Below, piece by piece: positions 1 through 10,799 of a stretch of 64,000 nt of DNA. The notes under the pieces were generated by a model, which was not told the origin of the DNA, searched no databases, and saw only the letters and a program-made list of their open reading frames with translations. Source of the stretch: Podospora comata. Taxonomy: Eukaryota > Ascomycota > Sordariomycetes > Sordariales > Podosporaceae. How positions within the stretch are numbered: position 1 is the first letter of the stretch; every line of letters begins with the position of its first letter. The stretch spans positions 4,030,001 to 4,094,000 of the forward strand of contig CP071497.1 in the NCBI GenBank assembly GCA_017354895.1. The letters run 5' to 3'. The translations under genes and the position numbers were made by a program.

Positions 1-1
1 A

Positions 2-811
2 AATGCCCAAGCAGACAGAGCAAAGAAGCTCGCCGAGTCTCACAAGGGCGTTCTTGAGCTCGTTGAAGGCGACAGCTCAAAGCCAAAGCCAATCTTTAAC
101 TCGCTACCCAAGGGGTCAGTCAACAGCATCTTCATCGTCACCACGCCAGCCATGGGCGGCTCCAAGCTCACCGAGGAAGAGCAAGCGCTGCCCTTGGTCG
201 ATGCCGCTGTGGAGCACGGGGTCAAGCACATCGTCTTCAGCTCTGTCGAGCGCGGCGGTGATGAGAGAAGCTGGGAAAACCCGACCAGTGTCCCACATTT
301 CCTCGCGAAGCACAACATCGAGATTTACCTTCGCGACAAGGCGGAGAAGGAGCAGGGCAAATTCACCTGGACCATTCTTCGACCAGTGGCTTTCCTTGAG
401 AACTTCAAGCCTGGCATGTTTTGCGCGGTATTCACGGCGATGTGGGCGAGCGCCTTGAGTGCGGAGACGAAGTTGCAGCTTATTAGTGTTCGCGATATTG
501 GAAAATTTGGTGCCATAGCACTTACTGAGCCTGCCAAGTGGTCAAAAAAGGCTGTTGGTCTTGCGGGCGATGAGTTGACTTTGGATGAGGCTCGGGCGAA
601 GTTTGGCAGCGTGACGGGGAAGAAGCTGCCGCAGGCTTGGGGTATCTTTGGAAAGGCAATGCTTTGGGCTATCAAAGAAGTTGGCACTATGTTCCAGTTC
701 TTCGAGGATGAGGGTTACCACGTTGATATTGAGGCGAGGAGGAGGGATGTTCCGGACCTTCAGAACTTTGCGGCGTGGCTCAAGGCGCCGAGCAATGGGT
801 GGACAAACTGA
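2..811 (+). CDS. NmrA-like NAD(P)-binding protein, 5' end outside window
   Basis: The frame is open from base 2 to the TGA at 809-811 and gives 269 residues. It contains a KPKPIF segment, a VTTPAMGG loop, the core strand HIVFSSVERGG and a conserved ILRPVAFLENF stretch. This is the layout of NmrA-like proteins (atypical short-chain dehydrogenases with a Rossmann fold) that bind NAD(P) and act as redox sensors or reductases. The glycine-rich dinucleotide loop that normally starts these proteins lies before base 1, so only the middle and the carboxy-terminal lid are seen. The family usually has about 300 residues, so roughly 30-50 are missing. No intron is needed in the visible part. Substrate and pathway cannot be told. 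Confidence 0.85.
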   Translation, partial: NAQADRAKKLAESHKGVLELVEGDSSKPKPIFNSLPKGSVNSIFIVTTPAMGGSKLTEEEQALPLVDAAVEHGVKHIVFSSVERGGDERSWENPTSVPHFLAKHNIEIYLRDKAEKEQGKFTWTILRPVAFLENFKPGMFCAVFTAMWASALSAETKLQLISVRDIGKFGAIALTEPAKWSKKAVGLAGDELTLDEARAKFGSVTGKKLPQAWGIFGKAMLWAIKEVGTMFQFFEDEGYHVDIEARRRDVPDLQNFAAWLKAPSNGWTN

Positions 812-1513
812 TCACCTCCAATACGGCTTTCTTTCCTCTCAGTTGTTTATGTAGACGCTGTGACGCCCACCTAATCAGTCTGTACTAATACCATTCGTAA
901 CCTATCGGGACGGCGTGTCTTCCAAGAGCAACCGTTCTTGGCATATCTGTGTTATCGTGGTGATTCAAAAGAGCCGATCACCTGCGCCAGAGGGAACAAT
1001 TGTTCCGGGAGTCTTCCGAGGCGGAGCGATAGTTCCGGAAGACTGAAGTCAGTTCAGTATGTGAGCTTCGGTAAACACGGCTATCACGGCATTGATCATC
1101 CGCACCGACAAGTCGGTTGTGAATGCCACGATGATTGCTCAGGAATGCGTTGACGTGCCTGTACACATCGAGAATACCTAGTCTTTGTCGCACACTCTTA
1201 TCGACTCTATGAATTCTATACTGACCACGGCGTGACGGTATCGACTTCTATAAGGCAGATCGCAGTTTATAACCTTTCGTTTGGCAGCTGGGAGTAAACA
1301 AAGAGTCACGATCTACAATATCCATAGCCAATGTCCAGACCACACTTTGGCTGCCCCTTTCACCGTCACGCCATGGGATACCCAAGATGGCAAAGAGCAC
1401 ATTAGGCGGTCATCCTACTTTAAATTACTCTTTTCCACTTCTTCCCAGGGTAGTGTTTTGCTCGATCTTTTCCTTCCAGCTTAGGTATCATTACAGTTTT
1501 CTATTCTCTTAAG
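812..1513. other. intergenic stretch, nothing supported
   Basis: No reading frame with a plausible start, motif or splice pattern was seen on either strand. The short frames here look random. Confidence 0.5.
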
Positions 1514-2548
1514 ATGCATATCGCAGGGGTTTCGCTCAGCCCGTCCAATCTGGCGTGCTTTGCCACGGAGTGTTTGTACCAAGTGGTGGGGTTCTCTGAT
1601 GCTGATGCGGCCGTCTAGTTCTCTTCTTGTGTGGCCGAGTTTGGCAGGCCCGTTGTGGTAACTGTGTAGGCTCTTTCTTGCACCTCGCCTCCTGTGTGGA
1701 TGAAAGATACTAACTTCGGCACATCAGAACACCCACTGAAACAGCTTTCGCTACCGAAACCACAACGCTCAATTACATTGACACCGTCCTCTCGCTCACA
1801 ACATCCACTTCGACTGTGGAGGAGACGTCGACCATAACCGCAACACAGGAGGAGGTAACCACTGTGTATACAGTCTCCAATGTTGCCACCACCACCGCCA
1901 CCACCACTGCCGATCCAACTCCTGAAGGCAAGACGCGGAAGCGCCAGGCCCCGTTTGGACCATTTGGACAATTCGGTCCAGGCAGGCCATTTGGTTCAGG
2001 GAGACCATTTGGTTCAGGGAGACCATTTGGTCCAGGGAGGCCGTTTGGTCAGTTTGGTCCATTCGGTCCATTTGGTCCATTTGGTCCATTTGGCTTGAGG
2101 CTCCGTACTAGAACGTTGTCGTCAACTCAAAGCCGCACCACCAGAACGTCGTCACTAAGAATGTCGTCATCAAGAACGTCATCATCAACCCGAAGTTCCA
2201 TCAGACAGGGGTCATCAACTCAAACATTGCGACTTCTACGACGACCGAGACTACTGAGATGATCACGGCAACTACGTCTTCTGCTCCTGTTTGCTCCGAC
2301 TACACCGAATACTGGTCCGCCTGCTCGTGCATTGGTGCCGTCGCCGACATCACCGAGACAGTCACCGCTGAGATCGCTGAGACCTCTATGTCAATGATCT
2401 CTGCAACAGCTAGCAACACCATTTCCTCCACTTCTGTGTCGTGGACAAAACCGTCACCACAACTGATTACCCGCTCGTGACTGTGTCCACCACGTCAACC
2501 CTCCTCACCAACACCAGGACTACAACAACCACCACGACCACTGTTTAG
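1514..2548 (+). pseudogene. decayed Thr-rich, FGP-repeat surface/secreted-type protein gene
   Basis: An ATG at 1514 opens a frame that carries a TAG after about 34 codons and then reads SSCVAEFGRPVVV. A good branch site (ACTAAC) and acceptor lie just before 1730. The next block is Thr/Val-rich (TETTTLNYID, VTTVYTVSNV, TTTATTTADP), has a dibasic TRKRQ site, and runs into Phe-Gly-Pro repeats. After the repeats the protein-like reading moves to another frame (VVTKNVVIKNVIIN, then YTEYWSACSCIGAVADITETVT) and moves again near 2440 (TVTTTDYPLVTVSTTSTLL) before a TAG at 2546. Such Thr-rich tails with a few Cys are common in fungal cell-wall and GPI-type proteins. Two frame displacements and one or two stops make a working gene unlikely, unless introns are missed. 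The exact family is not recognised. Confidence 0.45.
1951..2094 (+). repeat. in-frame FGP/SGRPFG tandem repeat
   Basis: About 145 bases consist of short units coding for FGPFG and SGRPFG, with near-identical copies of a TTTGGTCCA-like core. The unit length is a multiple of three, so copy changes would keep the reading frame. This is typical of expandable coding repeats in fungal surface proteins. Confidence 0.8.
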
Positions 2549-2865
2549 CCAGTCCAAACGATCAATGTGGTTGTGGTTGGAGGCATCTATTCGGCCCGGT
2601 ACCTCTCTGGCTCCGACAACAGCTATATAAGTTCAACTCCCACGCACCACCATCAGTTACGTCACGGCGTGATGGCGCCATGTCGGTGAAAAGCATCCTC
2701 GAATCCTGGGAGACCACATCCTCAGGCAGGCGGGAAGCCAGAGTATAAAGGTATAGTCATCTCCCCCTTTCCCCATCTCCCCAACTTTCCCCTCTTCTCT
2801 TCTTTGCTCATGCCTCCTCCCCAAGCATCTCTTCTACACTCAAAGCTCTTTCCTGCGCCACCATA

Positions 2866-3471
2866 ATGTCGGCCACAAACAGTACTGGTGCTGACATCTC
2901 CCACCACAGCTTCACCCCTGAAGACACGACCGTCGTACTCAGTTAGACTCATCCTTCGCAGTCAAACCAAGACGGTGATCCAATTGTTGGTGTTTGCAAT
3001 TCCGACAGGTATGACTCAAGCTCTAAATTGGCAAGTTCTGAGGATATTCCCAGCTCCCAAACGCCATCACCAGGGTTGCCAATTAACTTTAATTGCGACA
3101 TCCCAGTCCCCCGTACGGAGTTGGAGCTGCCGCGCGAATGGTGGATCAATGAAACCAAGATTGAGCACCCCGATCGTGATCCCTACAAACTCACACACGG
3201 AGGCTATAACCTCAAAGACCCCATTTGTTGGGACGACTATGAGCCTGGTGATCTTGACAGGTTGGCCTTACCCAGAGTTGAAGAGTTATTCAACTTTCTC
3301 CGCCAGCAGCTGAAGGCTTCTGGCGACGCCAGAGCTGGTGATACACTCGCTCCTCCTTCTGCACCAACCGGCGAAGGTCCGACACGTAGCGTGGTCGCCC
3401 GCCCCTTAATTCCACACATCGCAAGCCCAAGTACGCCCCAACAGGACGTCCACGCGGGCGTCCACCCCTAA
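2866..3471 (+). pseudogene. hypothetical protein with one in-frame TAG
   Basis: An ATG at 2866 follows a CT-rich tract (about 2755-2830), a common fungal promoter feature. The frame reads MSATNSTGADISHHS and meets a TAG at 2944. It then stays open in the same frame to the TAA at 3469, about 175 codons more, through PVPRTELELPREWW, HGGYNLKDPICWDDYEPGD and VEELFNFLRQQ. The same frame before and after the stop, with protein-like content on both sides, suggests one gene hit by a single point change such as CAG to TAG. I found no intron with usable sites that would remove the stop. The product is not recognised; it looks soluble, without signal peptide or membrane segment. Confidence 0.4.
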
Positions 3472-4429
3472 CTCGCAGGAAATGAGGTCAGCTTGGATCA
3501 TTCTTGGTGTATTGCGAATTCTGAGAAGTGATTAGTAGGAGTGCTAGCCGTAGATTGAGATTGGTGGGGGCAAGGGGGTGCGAAGGGTGGATAAGGCAGA
3601 TAGATACCATGTACCTAACTTATTCTTCTTATATAAGGTGGGAATTCCGAATTATATCACGTTACGGAAACCTCTTCGATCGGGTTCGTATCTCGTTGCA
3701 GTGGTTTCTCGGCGTTGCCGTGATCAGAGACAGAGCCAACAAGACAAGACTCTCTGGCTCTCTCTGGCTCTCTCAGGCTGAGTACATCAACAAAATGGAT
3801 CGATTCGTCCGCAACGGGGCGGAAGATTCGCAAAACCCCCATGACAGCAGTGGGGTTGGTTCCATTCGAAGGAGAAGCAACATACGCCGAGATCACCAAT
3901 CATCAACGGATGATCGGTTCAATCTTCCCAGCAGCACAGCTTTCGAGGATTGAGGGGAGATGTATTCTAGGTATTCCCTTTGAGCTAGAGGAGCATCGGC
4001 TACAGACATAAGCAGACGGGATGGTAATTTATTCCGAGTATATATATAATAGCTAGTAGTGGGCGGATGGGGAGTCACGACGCCGTCGTTCCACAAAACA
4101 CAAAGAAGCTAATAATTGTGAATCGCCCCCTCCTTAACAATGCGGAGGTTCCCATCTCCATCCTTGCCAACGACAGGACTCTGGTCGAAGCTTTGGGACT
4201 TGCTCGTTCGACCGTGGTCAGAACATTCCCTGCAGACAACGTCTCCATTTTGGTTTTGCTCCTGTTTAATTTAACTGTCGACCTTGTAGACATCAAAGTG
4301 CGAGGTCGAAGTTAAAAGGCATGACTTTTGGGGAGTGGAAAGATGCTCGATTAGTGATCTACCGATGTTTTCTGGACCCCGAAATTTCTTTTCCTTCCTT
4401 TAAGACATACAGATTGCACAAGAAGTATC
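3472..4429. other. intergenic stretch, nothing supported
   Basis: Short frames on both strands show no motif. Near 3754-3777 there is a small direct repeat of a TCTCTGGCTC unit. No gene can be supported. Confidence 0.4.
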
Positions 4430-4507
4430 ACGTATGACCATAACCAACTGCAAACTCGGGATCCCGTCCGCTCTCCCCTAGATAAGCAGTTGAGGTGTTG
4501 TATGTTT
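4430..4507 (+). pseudogene. 5S rRNA pseudogene with internal deletion
   Basis: The stretch begins like the 5' end of fungal 5S rRNA (ACGTATGACCATA for the usual ACATACGACCATA). It continues with the highly conserved CGGGATCCCGTCCGCTCT and AGATAAGC blocks and ends with TTGTATGTTT, the usual 3' end. About 78 bases are present where 5S RNA has about 119; the piece lost is the middle and later part, including the GTTAGTAGTTGGGT-like region with the internal promoter. In Neurospora and its relatives 5S genes and pseudogenes are scattered singly, and this fits that habit. It is probably not transcribed to a working RNA. The comparison is with the family sequence from memory. Confidence 0.75.
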
Positions 4508-5078
4508 CAAAGGTGATTCCATCACTTTTACCAGTGGCAACTATTTTTCTTTTTTTCTTCCTTAACAATATTGTAATTTTGTCCTGGAGAACCCTTTCAG
4601 GATGTCTGCATTACGGTCAACTTCCCAATTGACGAATCAACCCCGACCCCTCATCTCCTCGCGTTCGCTTCTTTTTCTCGCTTCCGGTTGAGCTGCATGT
4701 CAGGGTAGTATTGCACGGCGACCTGTTACTAAAACATCTCCAGCGGACCTAAATTTCAATAGTGGCCTCCTCCCCTCTCTCTTTCCCTGAGTTTGGCTAA
4801 CTATGACTCTGGGCGCATAAGAATAGGGAAGGCAACCATTACAAGCACTTGGCGACTCGCCTCATAGGGCGACAGGGCCCTCGGACTCGGTAGCGTGGGT
4901 CCCATGCACAGATGCTATGTAGGGTTCGGAATAGGAAATGAGGCTGTTCAGCATCACAGGTGAGGTTGCTTTGGTATATTAAAGCTGAACTTCATTCCAA
5001 TGCTGTTGAGTCCTGTCTCTTTTCCACCCTCACCTACACCCATGTCTTCAACTTCCCGTCATCAACTCCATCGGCATC
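4508..5078. other. upstream region of the tyrosinase gene
   Basis: No coding signal was seen. The last 80 bases before the ATG are CT-rich with CACC repeats, as in many fungal promoters and leaders. Confidence 0.4.
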
Positions 5079-6218
5079 ATGAAGGTCTCTCTCGGCTCTG
5101 TGCTCCTTGGAGCGCTGCTTGCCAGCACACCCGCTGAGGTTGTGGCCCATCCTGGCCATCCCAGTACGTGCGTGGTCACCACCAAGCGCAAGGAGTTCCG
5201 AACCTTGTCCAACGTCCAGAAGCTCAACTTCCTGGCCTCGGTCAAGTGCCTTATGAACCGTCCCCCCGCCCTTTCAGCCACATACCCAGCCTCGACATCA
5301 CGATGGACCGATTTCCTCCTCGTTCACCAAGCAAATACCCCTTTTGTTCACTGGGTGGGCCAGTTCCTCCCCTGGCATCGTGCGTTCCTTCAGGACTTTG
5401 AGGATGCCCTCCGCAATGAGTGCGGTCTTATCGGCGGCATCCCCTACTGGAACCCGGCCCTTGACTTCGCCAATCTCACCGCATCACCAGTGCTGTCTGG
5501 CCCTCTATCCTTTGGTGGGAACGGTGTTGGTCCCGTAGTCATCCCGCCAGGAGGCCAATCCAGCGATGGCAACTGCGTCATTGATGGCTTCTTCGGCAAC
5601 GTCAGCGTCCGGGTTGCCCAGGGTCCTCCTCCGGGCCAGGTTGCGGACCGGTGCCTCCTGCGCTACATCCGCCAGGACTTTGCCTCCTACTGGATGAACC
5701 CCAGCCATGTTGCCACAGTTTTGGCTCAGCCTGACTACGCAACTTTTGCGCCTCTCCTTGAGGGTGATATGATCCCTCCTGATGTTTTCCCTACCATGGG
5801 CGTAAGTCTTTGCTTCGAACACACACCAGGACTCGTAGCTCACACTCTCTGACAGATTCACACTGGTGGCCACGCTACTATGGGTGGTGACATGTCTGAC
5901 ATGTTCACCTCTAACTCTGACCCCATCTTCTACCCTTTCCACGCCAACATTGACCGTCTCTGGGCCAAGTGGCAGGCTGCCAACCCCACTGCTCGTCAGT
6001 ACGACATCTCGAATCCCATTGCTCCACGTGGTGTTATTCAGATGTGGCCCAACCCTCCTGCCGGCAATGTTACGCTTGACTATCAGCTCTCGCCACTCAA
6101 GGTGGGCGGCTCCTCGACTGTCACCACGGTTGGCCAGATCATGAATACCAAGGGCAAGGGGGTGCCGTCTGCGCCTGGGAAGCCTAATGGGATTTTGTGC
6201 TATGAGTATGTTGAATAA
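5079..6218 (+). CDS. secreted tyrosinase (type-3 copper monooxygenase)
   Basis: Two exons, 5079-5801 and 5856-6218, flank a 54-bp intron (GTAAGT...ACAG) and give 361 residues. A signal peptide is likely at residues 1-23, followed by HPGHPSTC. The CuA site is seen as His83, His91 and His100 (VHQ...FVHW...PWHRAF), and the CuB site as His243, His247 and His270 (IHTGGH...FYPFHANIDRLW). The protein should oxidise phenols or catechols to quinones with O2 outside the cell, in pigment or phenol metabolism. It is short for the family: it ends soon after the central domain, at CYEYVE, and lacks the long carboxy-terminal lid of melanin tyrosinases. It therefore belongs with the compact secreted fungal forms, whose substrates vary. 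The gene looks intact. Confidence 0.93.
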
Positions 6219-8255
6219 GATGTTATGTTAGCTTGGCGTGTAGTAAAAAAATAGAAATTTGAGGACACCTATCTGGCTGGTGCTCTCCTTTCAGCAGAAC
6301 TCGTGTTTGCTACGCTGTGTCGTAGCTTTGAAGTTGTGCTTTTTGCTTTTCTATATCTGCTAGGCTTTGTTGGAAGAGGAGTTAGAAGGGGGTGTTTTGC
6401 CGCTGTGATGACTTTAGGGGATGATGTCGATTCCAAAGAGAATAAATCTATTCGGGATTTTTTAAGCTGATTCGAGACGGGTATAAAGCTACTGTGACTC
6501 TACTTCCACTCCCTCACACGCCCCCACGCTTCAACACTGTGCAGTCTCACACTGAAGTATGAGTTCACTCTCTAGGTCTCTGCTTCATGGCACTGGCTGC
6601 TTGAATCCCATTCCATGGAAGATCTGAGCCAAAGTAACGGTCCAAAGCGTCTTTCGAGAGCTGTTGCTTGTCCTCGTTTAGGCTATCCTTGTTCGACTGC
6701 GTGTTTCTGTTCGGGCTAAGAGTTGTATAGTCATTGAAAGCCAGCAGTTTGGCGCAATGAAGGGGTCGTATCAATGATCCGAATCAGAACAGGATTACCC
6801 ACCAGGTGGTAAACCCCGTCTTGAAAGACTGGCTATTTTTGATGGGGGACTGATTCGATGTGCTCGGGGGGGCTTGGTGTGGCCAGTATGAGTACCTGAG
6901 GTAATGGGAACAAAGACATCCTTGTCATTGATCTCGAACGAATATAGCAGGCGAAAGTCTTGTGCGGGCAGTGGATCAATTCATCATTTTTTCAAGACTT
7001 ACACAAGAAGGCGGAGACCATTCAGGGGTACATAGGGTACATAACAATAGTTGACCTGACCGAAGTATGATATACTGATCCGCTGTGGCCTTGGGGGTCT
7101 TGGTTACGGTTCTCGTAACCAGGTATGAGCATGCCCATCTCTCTTTGTAAAGATACCTAGGAATAAGAGGCCTCTATCTAGCCCAAGCGGATTGGGAATA
7201 CACCTCCGTGTCACGTACTCTAATTTCTGCCTATTTGATAGTACCTACCAGATGCCTTGCTCTGGCAGAATATAATGGGATGCAAGCTGAGCTACCTAGT
7301 GTGGCTCATAACGATCAATCCAGCCTGAGACGACATAGCTCAGGATAATAAATACTGCACAAATGTACACGTACAGAACGAATATGATTCCTTGTTTACA
7401 CTTATTCAATGAATCCCACATGATTCCGTGGCCCCATGGAGCCTCGTACTTCGTATCAAAATCAGTCGCACCTTGCGCGCATGCAAAAGTCTGCGCCACA
7501 TAGCACTCTATTGGTAAAAAGGACCCCATGAGTCCAGCCCTGGGGAACCAAAAACGCACATTCTTGCATGCGCTAGCATTACATCGCTGGACGCCAGACC
7601 AATACCTCCTGCAGGAAAGAGGCTGCCATGGAATCATAGGGGAACCAGAGAAGAAATCTGTGCGGCACACCTGCTTGGGTCAACCAGATTATTGCATACT
7701 TGTGGAATGACTTTCTGCAAGACACTCTCTATTTACGGTCAACGGGGGCATAGTTCGTATTAGACACGCCATCTCAGTAGTGACAGGTAAGATGTCTAAG
7801 AGCAGTCATGGTGTCCCCGAGAAATTACAAGTGCTTGCAAATGCTAAGCTTTTCCAGTACTTTTATAGCACGGGGAGGCCATTGGCTCACTCAACAAAGC
7901 CCACTTCAGCCCGGTCAGTCATCAAACTTTTCTGCCTAGATACCTTCCTAGAGATCAGCGTTTAGGGATCGATTTGACACGTAAAGGCTTGAGGTACGGA
8001 CAGGAAGACAGGCTCGGCCACTGCGGAACTTGAAGTCTTGGATTCATGACACAACTGAGCTAAAATGTCTAAGTATAAAGCCCCTCCGTTCTGACTAGGC
8101 CCGGTAACATCATTCTCATGCTTCAAGTTTCCCTCCAACTCTTTTCTTGCACACAATGCATCAACCATACCTTATATTCACGCTTTAGAGACACCGTTGC
8201 GCCTGCTGAAGTTGCAGCGGAGGTCCTGCGTGAAACCACAATCTGCCAGTAGATC
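6219..8255. other. long intergenic region, nothing supported
   Basis: About 2 kb between the tyrosinase and the zinc-finger remnant. Small frames on both strands lack motifs; the longest (minus, 7296-7670) starts with GTG and was not accepted. No repeats of note were seen. Confidence 0.4.
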
Positions 8256-8902
8256 TTGACCCTTTTTACTCAGAATTACATTTTGTCGTTGCTGTTAGGA
8301 AGCCAGCCAACTGAACCATCGCTAGCAAACCACCTGCACGATGGGGATTGTTTGGCTCTCGAAACCCCTTTTAGCACCAGACGGCCGCAGTCATGGGCAC
8401 AACCGCAACTTGGACACCAAGAGGCACGGGTTCCGACATACAGCGATTGCGTCGACCCGGCGACTACTACCGACAACATCGACCTCGGCATGTTGGAAGG
8501 GTACCACATGTTATCTGTGCGACCTGCCCAAAGCATTTGCAAACACCAAGGATTTCAAGAACCACTTTGGCGCGGTACACCTTGATCGTCGAGACTTTAG
8601 ATGCACAGGGTGCCTGAGTACATTCAAGACCAACTCAAACTGCAACAAACGTATTCGAACTGCTCTCAATTGTCAGGAACGTGGCGCCATTGTCGAAAAT
8701 CTACGCAACACACGATCGGGGTTTCCTCGAGTGTGTTTTCCCCTCACGCCTTCCCCGTCAGCATTTGATATATCTCACCTCAACTCAAACATTCGGCATT
8801 CTCTTTGGTCGAGGCATGAAAGAACAGGAGAGGGGATATCATGTGCTGGCATGTGTCCTTTCTGCTTGGTTGGGAATGGACGGTCCTGTCTTTGGCGAAT
8901 GA
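8256..8902 (+). pseudogene. broken C2H2 zinc-finger protein gene
   Basis: Protein-like reading moves through three frames. The first part (about 8256-8500, with VPTYSDCVDPATTTDN and IDLGMLEG) is in one frame, a short VICATC piece near 8512-8530 is in a second, and FANTKDFKNHFGAVH with RRDFRCTGCLSTFKTNSN (about 8530-8680) is in the third. Read in order by family logic, the first finger is a classical Cys-x2-Cys-x12-His-x4-His unit. The second has Cys-x2-Cys, but the expected first His is an Arg (KRIRTALNC). Two frame changes within 60 bases leave no whole protein, so I call it a pseudogene of a small fungal zinc-finger family. It could have bound DNA or RNA; the target is unknown. Confidence 0.6.
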
Positions 8903-9913
8903 CACCGGTGTCTTGAAACCAACAAGGCGCGATTGAAGATGGCAGGGGACTGCTAATTCACGTTGCGCTTATTTCTTCTGTCTCTGTCTTCTCTTTGCAC
9001 ACGGCCTTCTAACAGCAGGGTCATGGTTGCTGACCTGCGAATTTGGTTTTGGAAAGCTTTACCCTGTGCTTAATCACTATTTCGGAATTTAGTTGATGTT
9101 GGCTTTAAGCCCTTTGGCAGGCATTTTCTTTGCCTTTCCTTTGCTTCTTTGCTCTCTTTTTCTTGCCTTTTGCTCACGGCCCGGGCTTTCATCACCACAT
9201 GTATTTCTAGCCACTCCACCTCTCATTCCGGTAGATTTATACATCATCTTCATCTTTCACACCGTTGAACTTTTGCATTTCAGTTGGTTGCTTTCACTCT
9301 TTTCTGGATTTGAGCGTTTCTTCGCTGTAAGGTTAGATGAGATCGAATAGATACACCTAAGGTACCCTAGTTTCTATACTTGGCGTGCCTACCATATTTC
9401 GCAATCCGCCACGAGCTTCGTCATAGTCAGTGAGTGTTTTCGGGCTGACTTTATTCTCGGGAAAGGAAAATGAAGAGTTTAACTCCCCAACAGCGGTTAA
9501 AGTCACTCCCTGCATTTGGATTGGTGATGATCAATATAAAAACTGCAGTATCGGCGGCTAGTATAGCCATCCGTATTTAACCAGCACCATACCCATCGGG
9601 CCGGAGATATTTTGCTTCATGCCCAAACAAAATACCAGCCGCATGGCGCCAGAGTGCCGGTTACCCCAGGTTTGTGTAGATGAGTTCTGATGATCCATGC
9701 CACCCTGATCTGCTGACAGCCCTGCTCTCCCCTCCACAATGGCCATCCATATTCTCGAGACGGTATTCCGTTCGCCCCCCACATGACCCGAAAAAGAGCA
9801 GTATTTGAGTGTTCTGGGAAGGAAAAACTCGGTATAACTTCCCCATCCCCACTCGTGTGACATACACCCATTTCCTTTACACCAGTATCTGCTTCTGCAT
9901 CTTCCTAGTCAAT
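8903..9913. other. intergenic and leader region of the deacetylase gene
   Basis: A pyrimidine-rich stretch at about 9100-9300 gives a hydrophobic-looking but unsupported frame. Bases 9845-9913 look like a CT-rich leader just before the deacetylase ATG. No other gene is seen. Confidence 0.4.
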
Positions 9914-10799
9914 ATGCTCGCAGAAACCCTCACCACGGGGCTGCTGCTCATCACGAGCGCCAGCGCCCTCCCAGTGATGAGCCCACTGGAGTACGTCAAG
10001 CGAGCCGTCAACCCCGGCGTCGTCATCAGCAAATGCAGCCAGCCCAACATGCTGGCACTTGCCTACGACGACGGTCCATACACATACACCTCTCAGCTCG
10101 TCGACATCCTCGACAGAGGCGGCGCCAAAGCCACCTTCTTCTGGTGCGGTACCCTGTACGGATGTATCTACCGCCAAGAAGCCGCCGTCAAGAAGGCATT
10201 TGCCTCTGGCCATCAAGTTGCCTCTCACTCATGGTACAGTACTCCCCTTTCCACCTCACCCGTCCATCATCAGTCTAACAACCTGCCACCAGGTCCCACA
10301 ACAGAATGGGCTCCATGAACGCCAACCAAATCCGCACCGAAATGACCCGTGTCGAAGACGCCCTCGTCAACATGGTCGGCGTCAAGCCCGCCTACATGCG
10401 GCCTCCTTATCTCGACACCGGCGGCCAGTTCTTGAACACGATGAAGACGATGAACTACAAGGTCATCACCAACGACATTGATTCCGGAGACTGGAACAAC
10501 GTCAGCCCCCAGCAAGCCCAGCAGCGGTTTCAGCAGGCGGGTGCCCGTGGCAATGGACATATTCCCCTCATGCATGAGGTGTATCCCGGAACGGTTAACA
10601 CGCTGACGCCGTGGTTGATCAACTGGGCGAACCAGAATAACTTGAAGCTTGTTACTGTTGGTAAGTTGCTTTGACGAAGAAGAGTCAAGGTTTTGATAGT
10701 GTGCTGACTGAGATGGAAATAGCTGAGTGCGTTGGTGATCCAGAGGGCTCATATCAGCCTGGTAATTGGACTGCAAAGGTTGGGCCGTACAACTGCTAA
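9914..10799 (+). CDS. secreted polysaccharide deacetylase (chitin/chitooligosaccharide type, CE4)
   Basis: Three exons (9914-10233, 10293-10660, 10723-10799) with introns of 59 and 62 bp give 254 residues. A signal peptide covers about residues 1-19. All NodB motifs are visible: YDDGP (51-55, catalytic Asp and metal Asp), HSWSH (105-109, metal-binding His pair), RPPY (143-146), DSGDW (170-174) and MH (200-201). The enzyme should remove N-acetyl groups from chitin or related chains in the wall or outside the cell, which can mask chitin from enzymes and from host sensors. Carboxy-terminal Cys residues (AECVGD, PYNC) probably form a disulfide typical of the secreted fungal subfamily. No chitin-binding module is attached. 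Splice sites and phases fit exactly. Confidence 0.93.

Noticed and set aside
4067-4315. 82-codon frame upstream of the 5S remnant
   Set aside because: An equally open frame exists on the opposite strand and no motif is present.
7296-7670. 124-codon minus-strand frame with a possible membrane segment
   Set aside because: Starts with GTG, has no motif, and no better start or intron was found.
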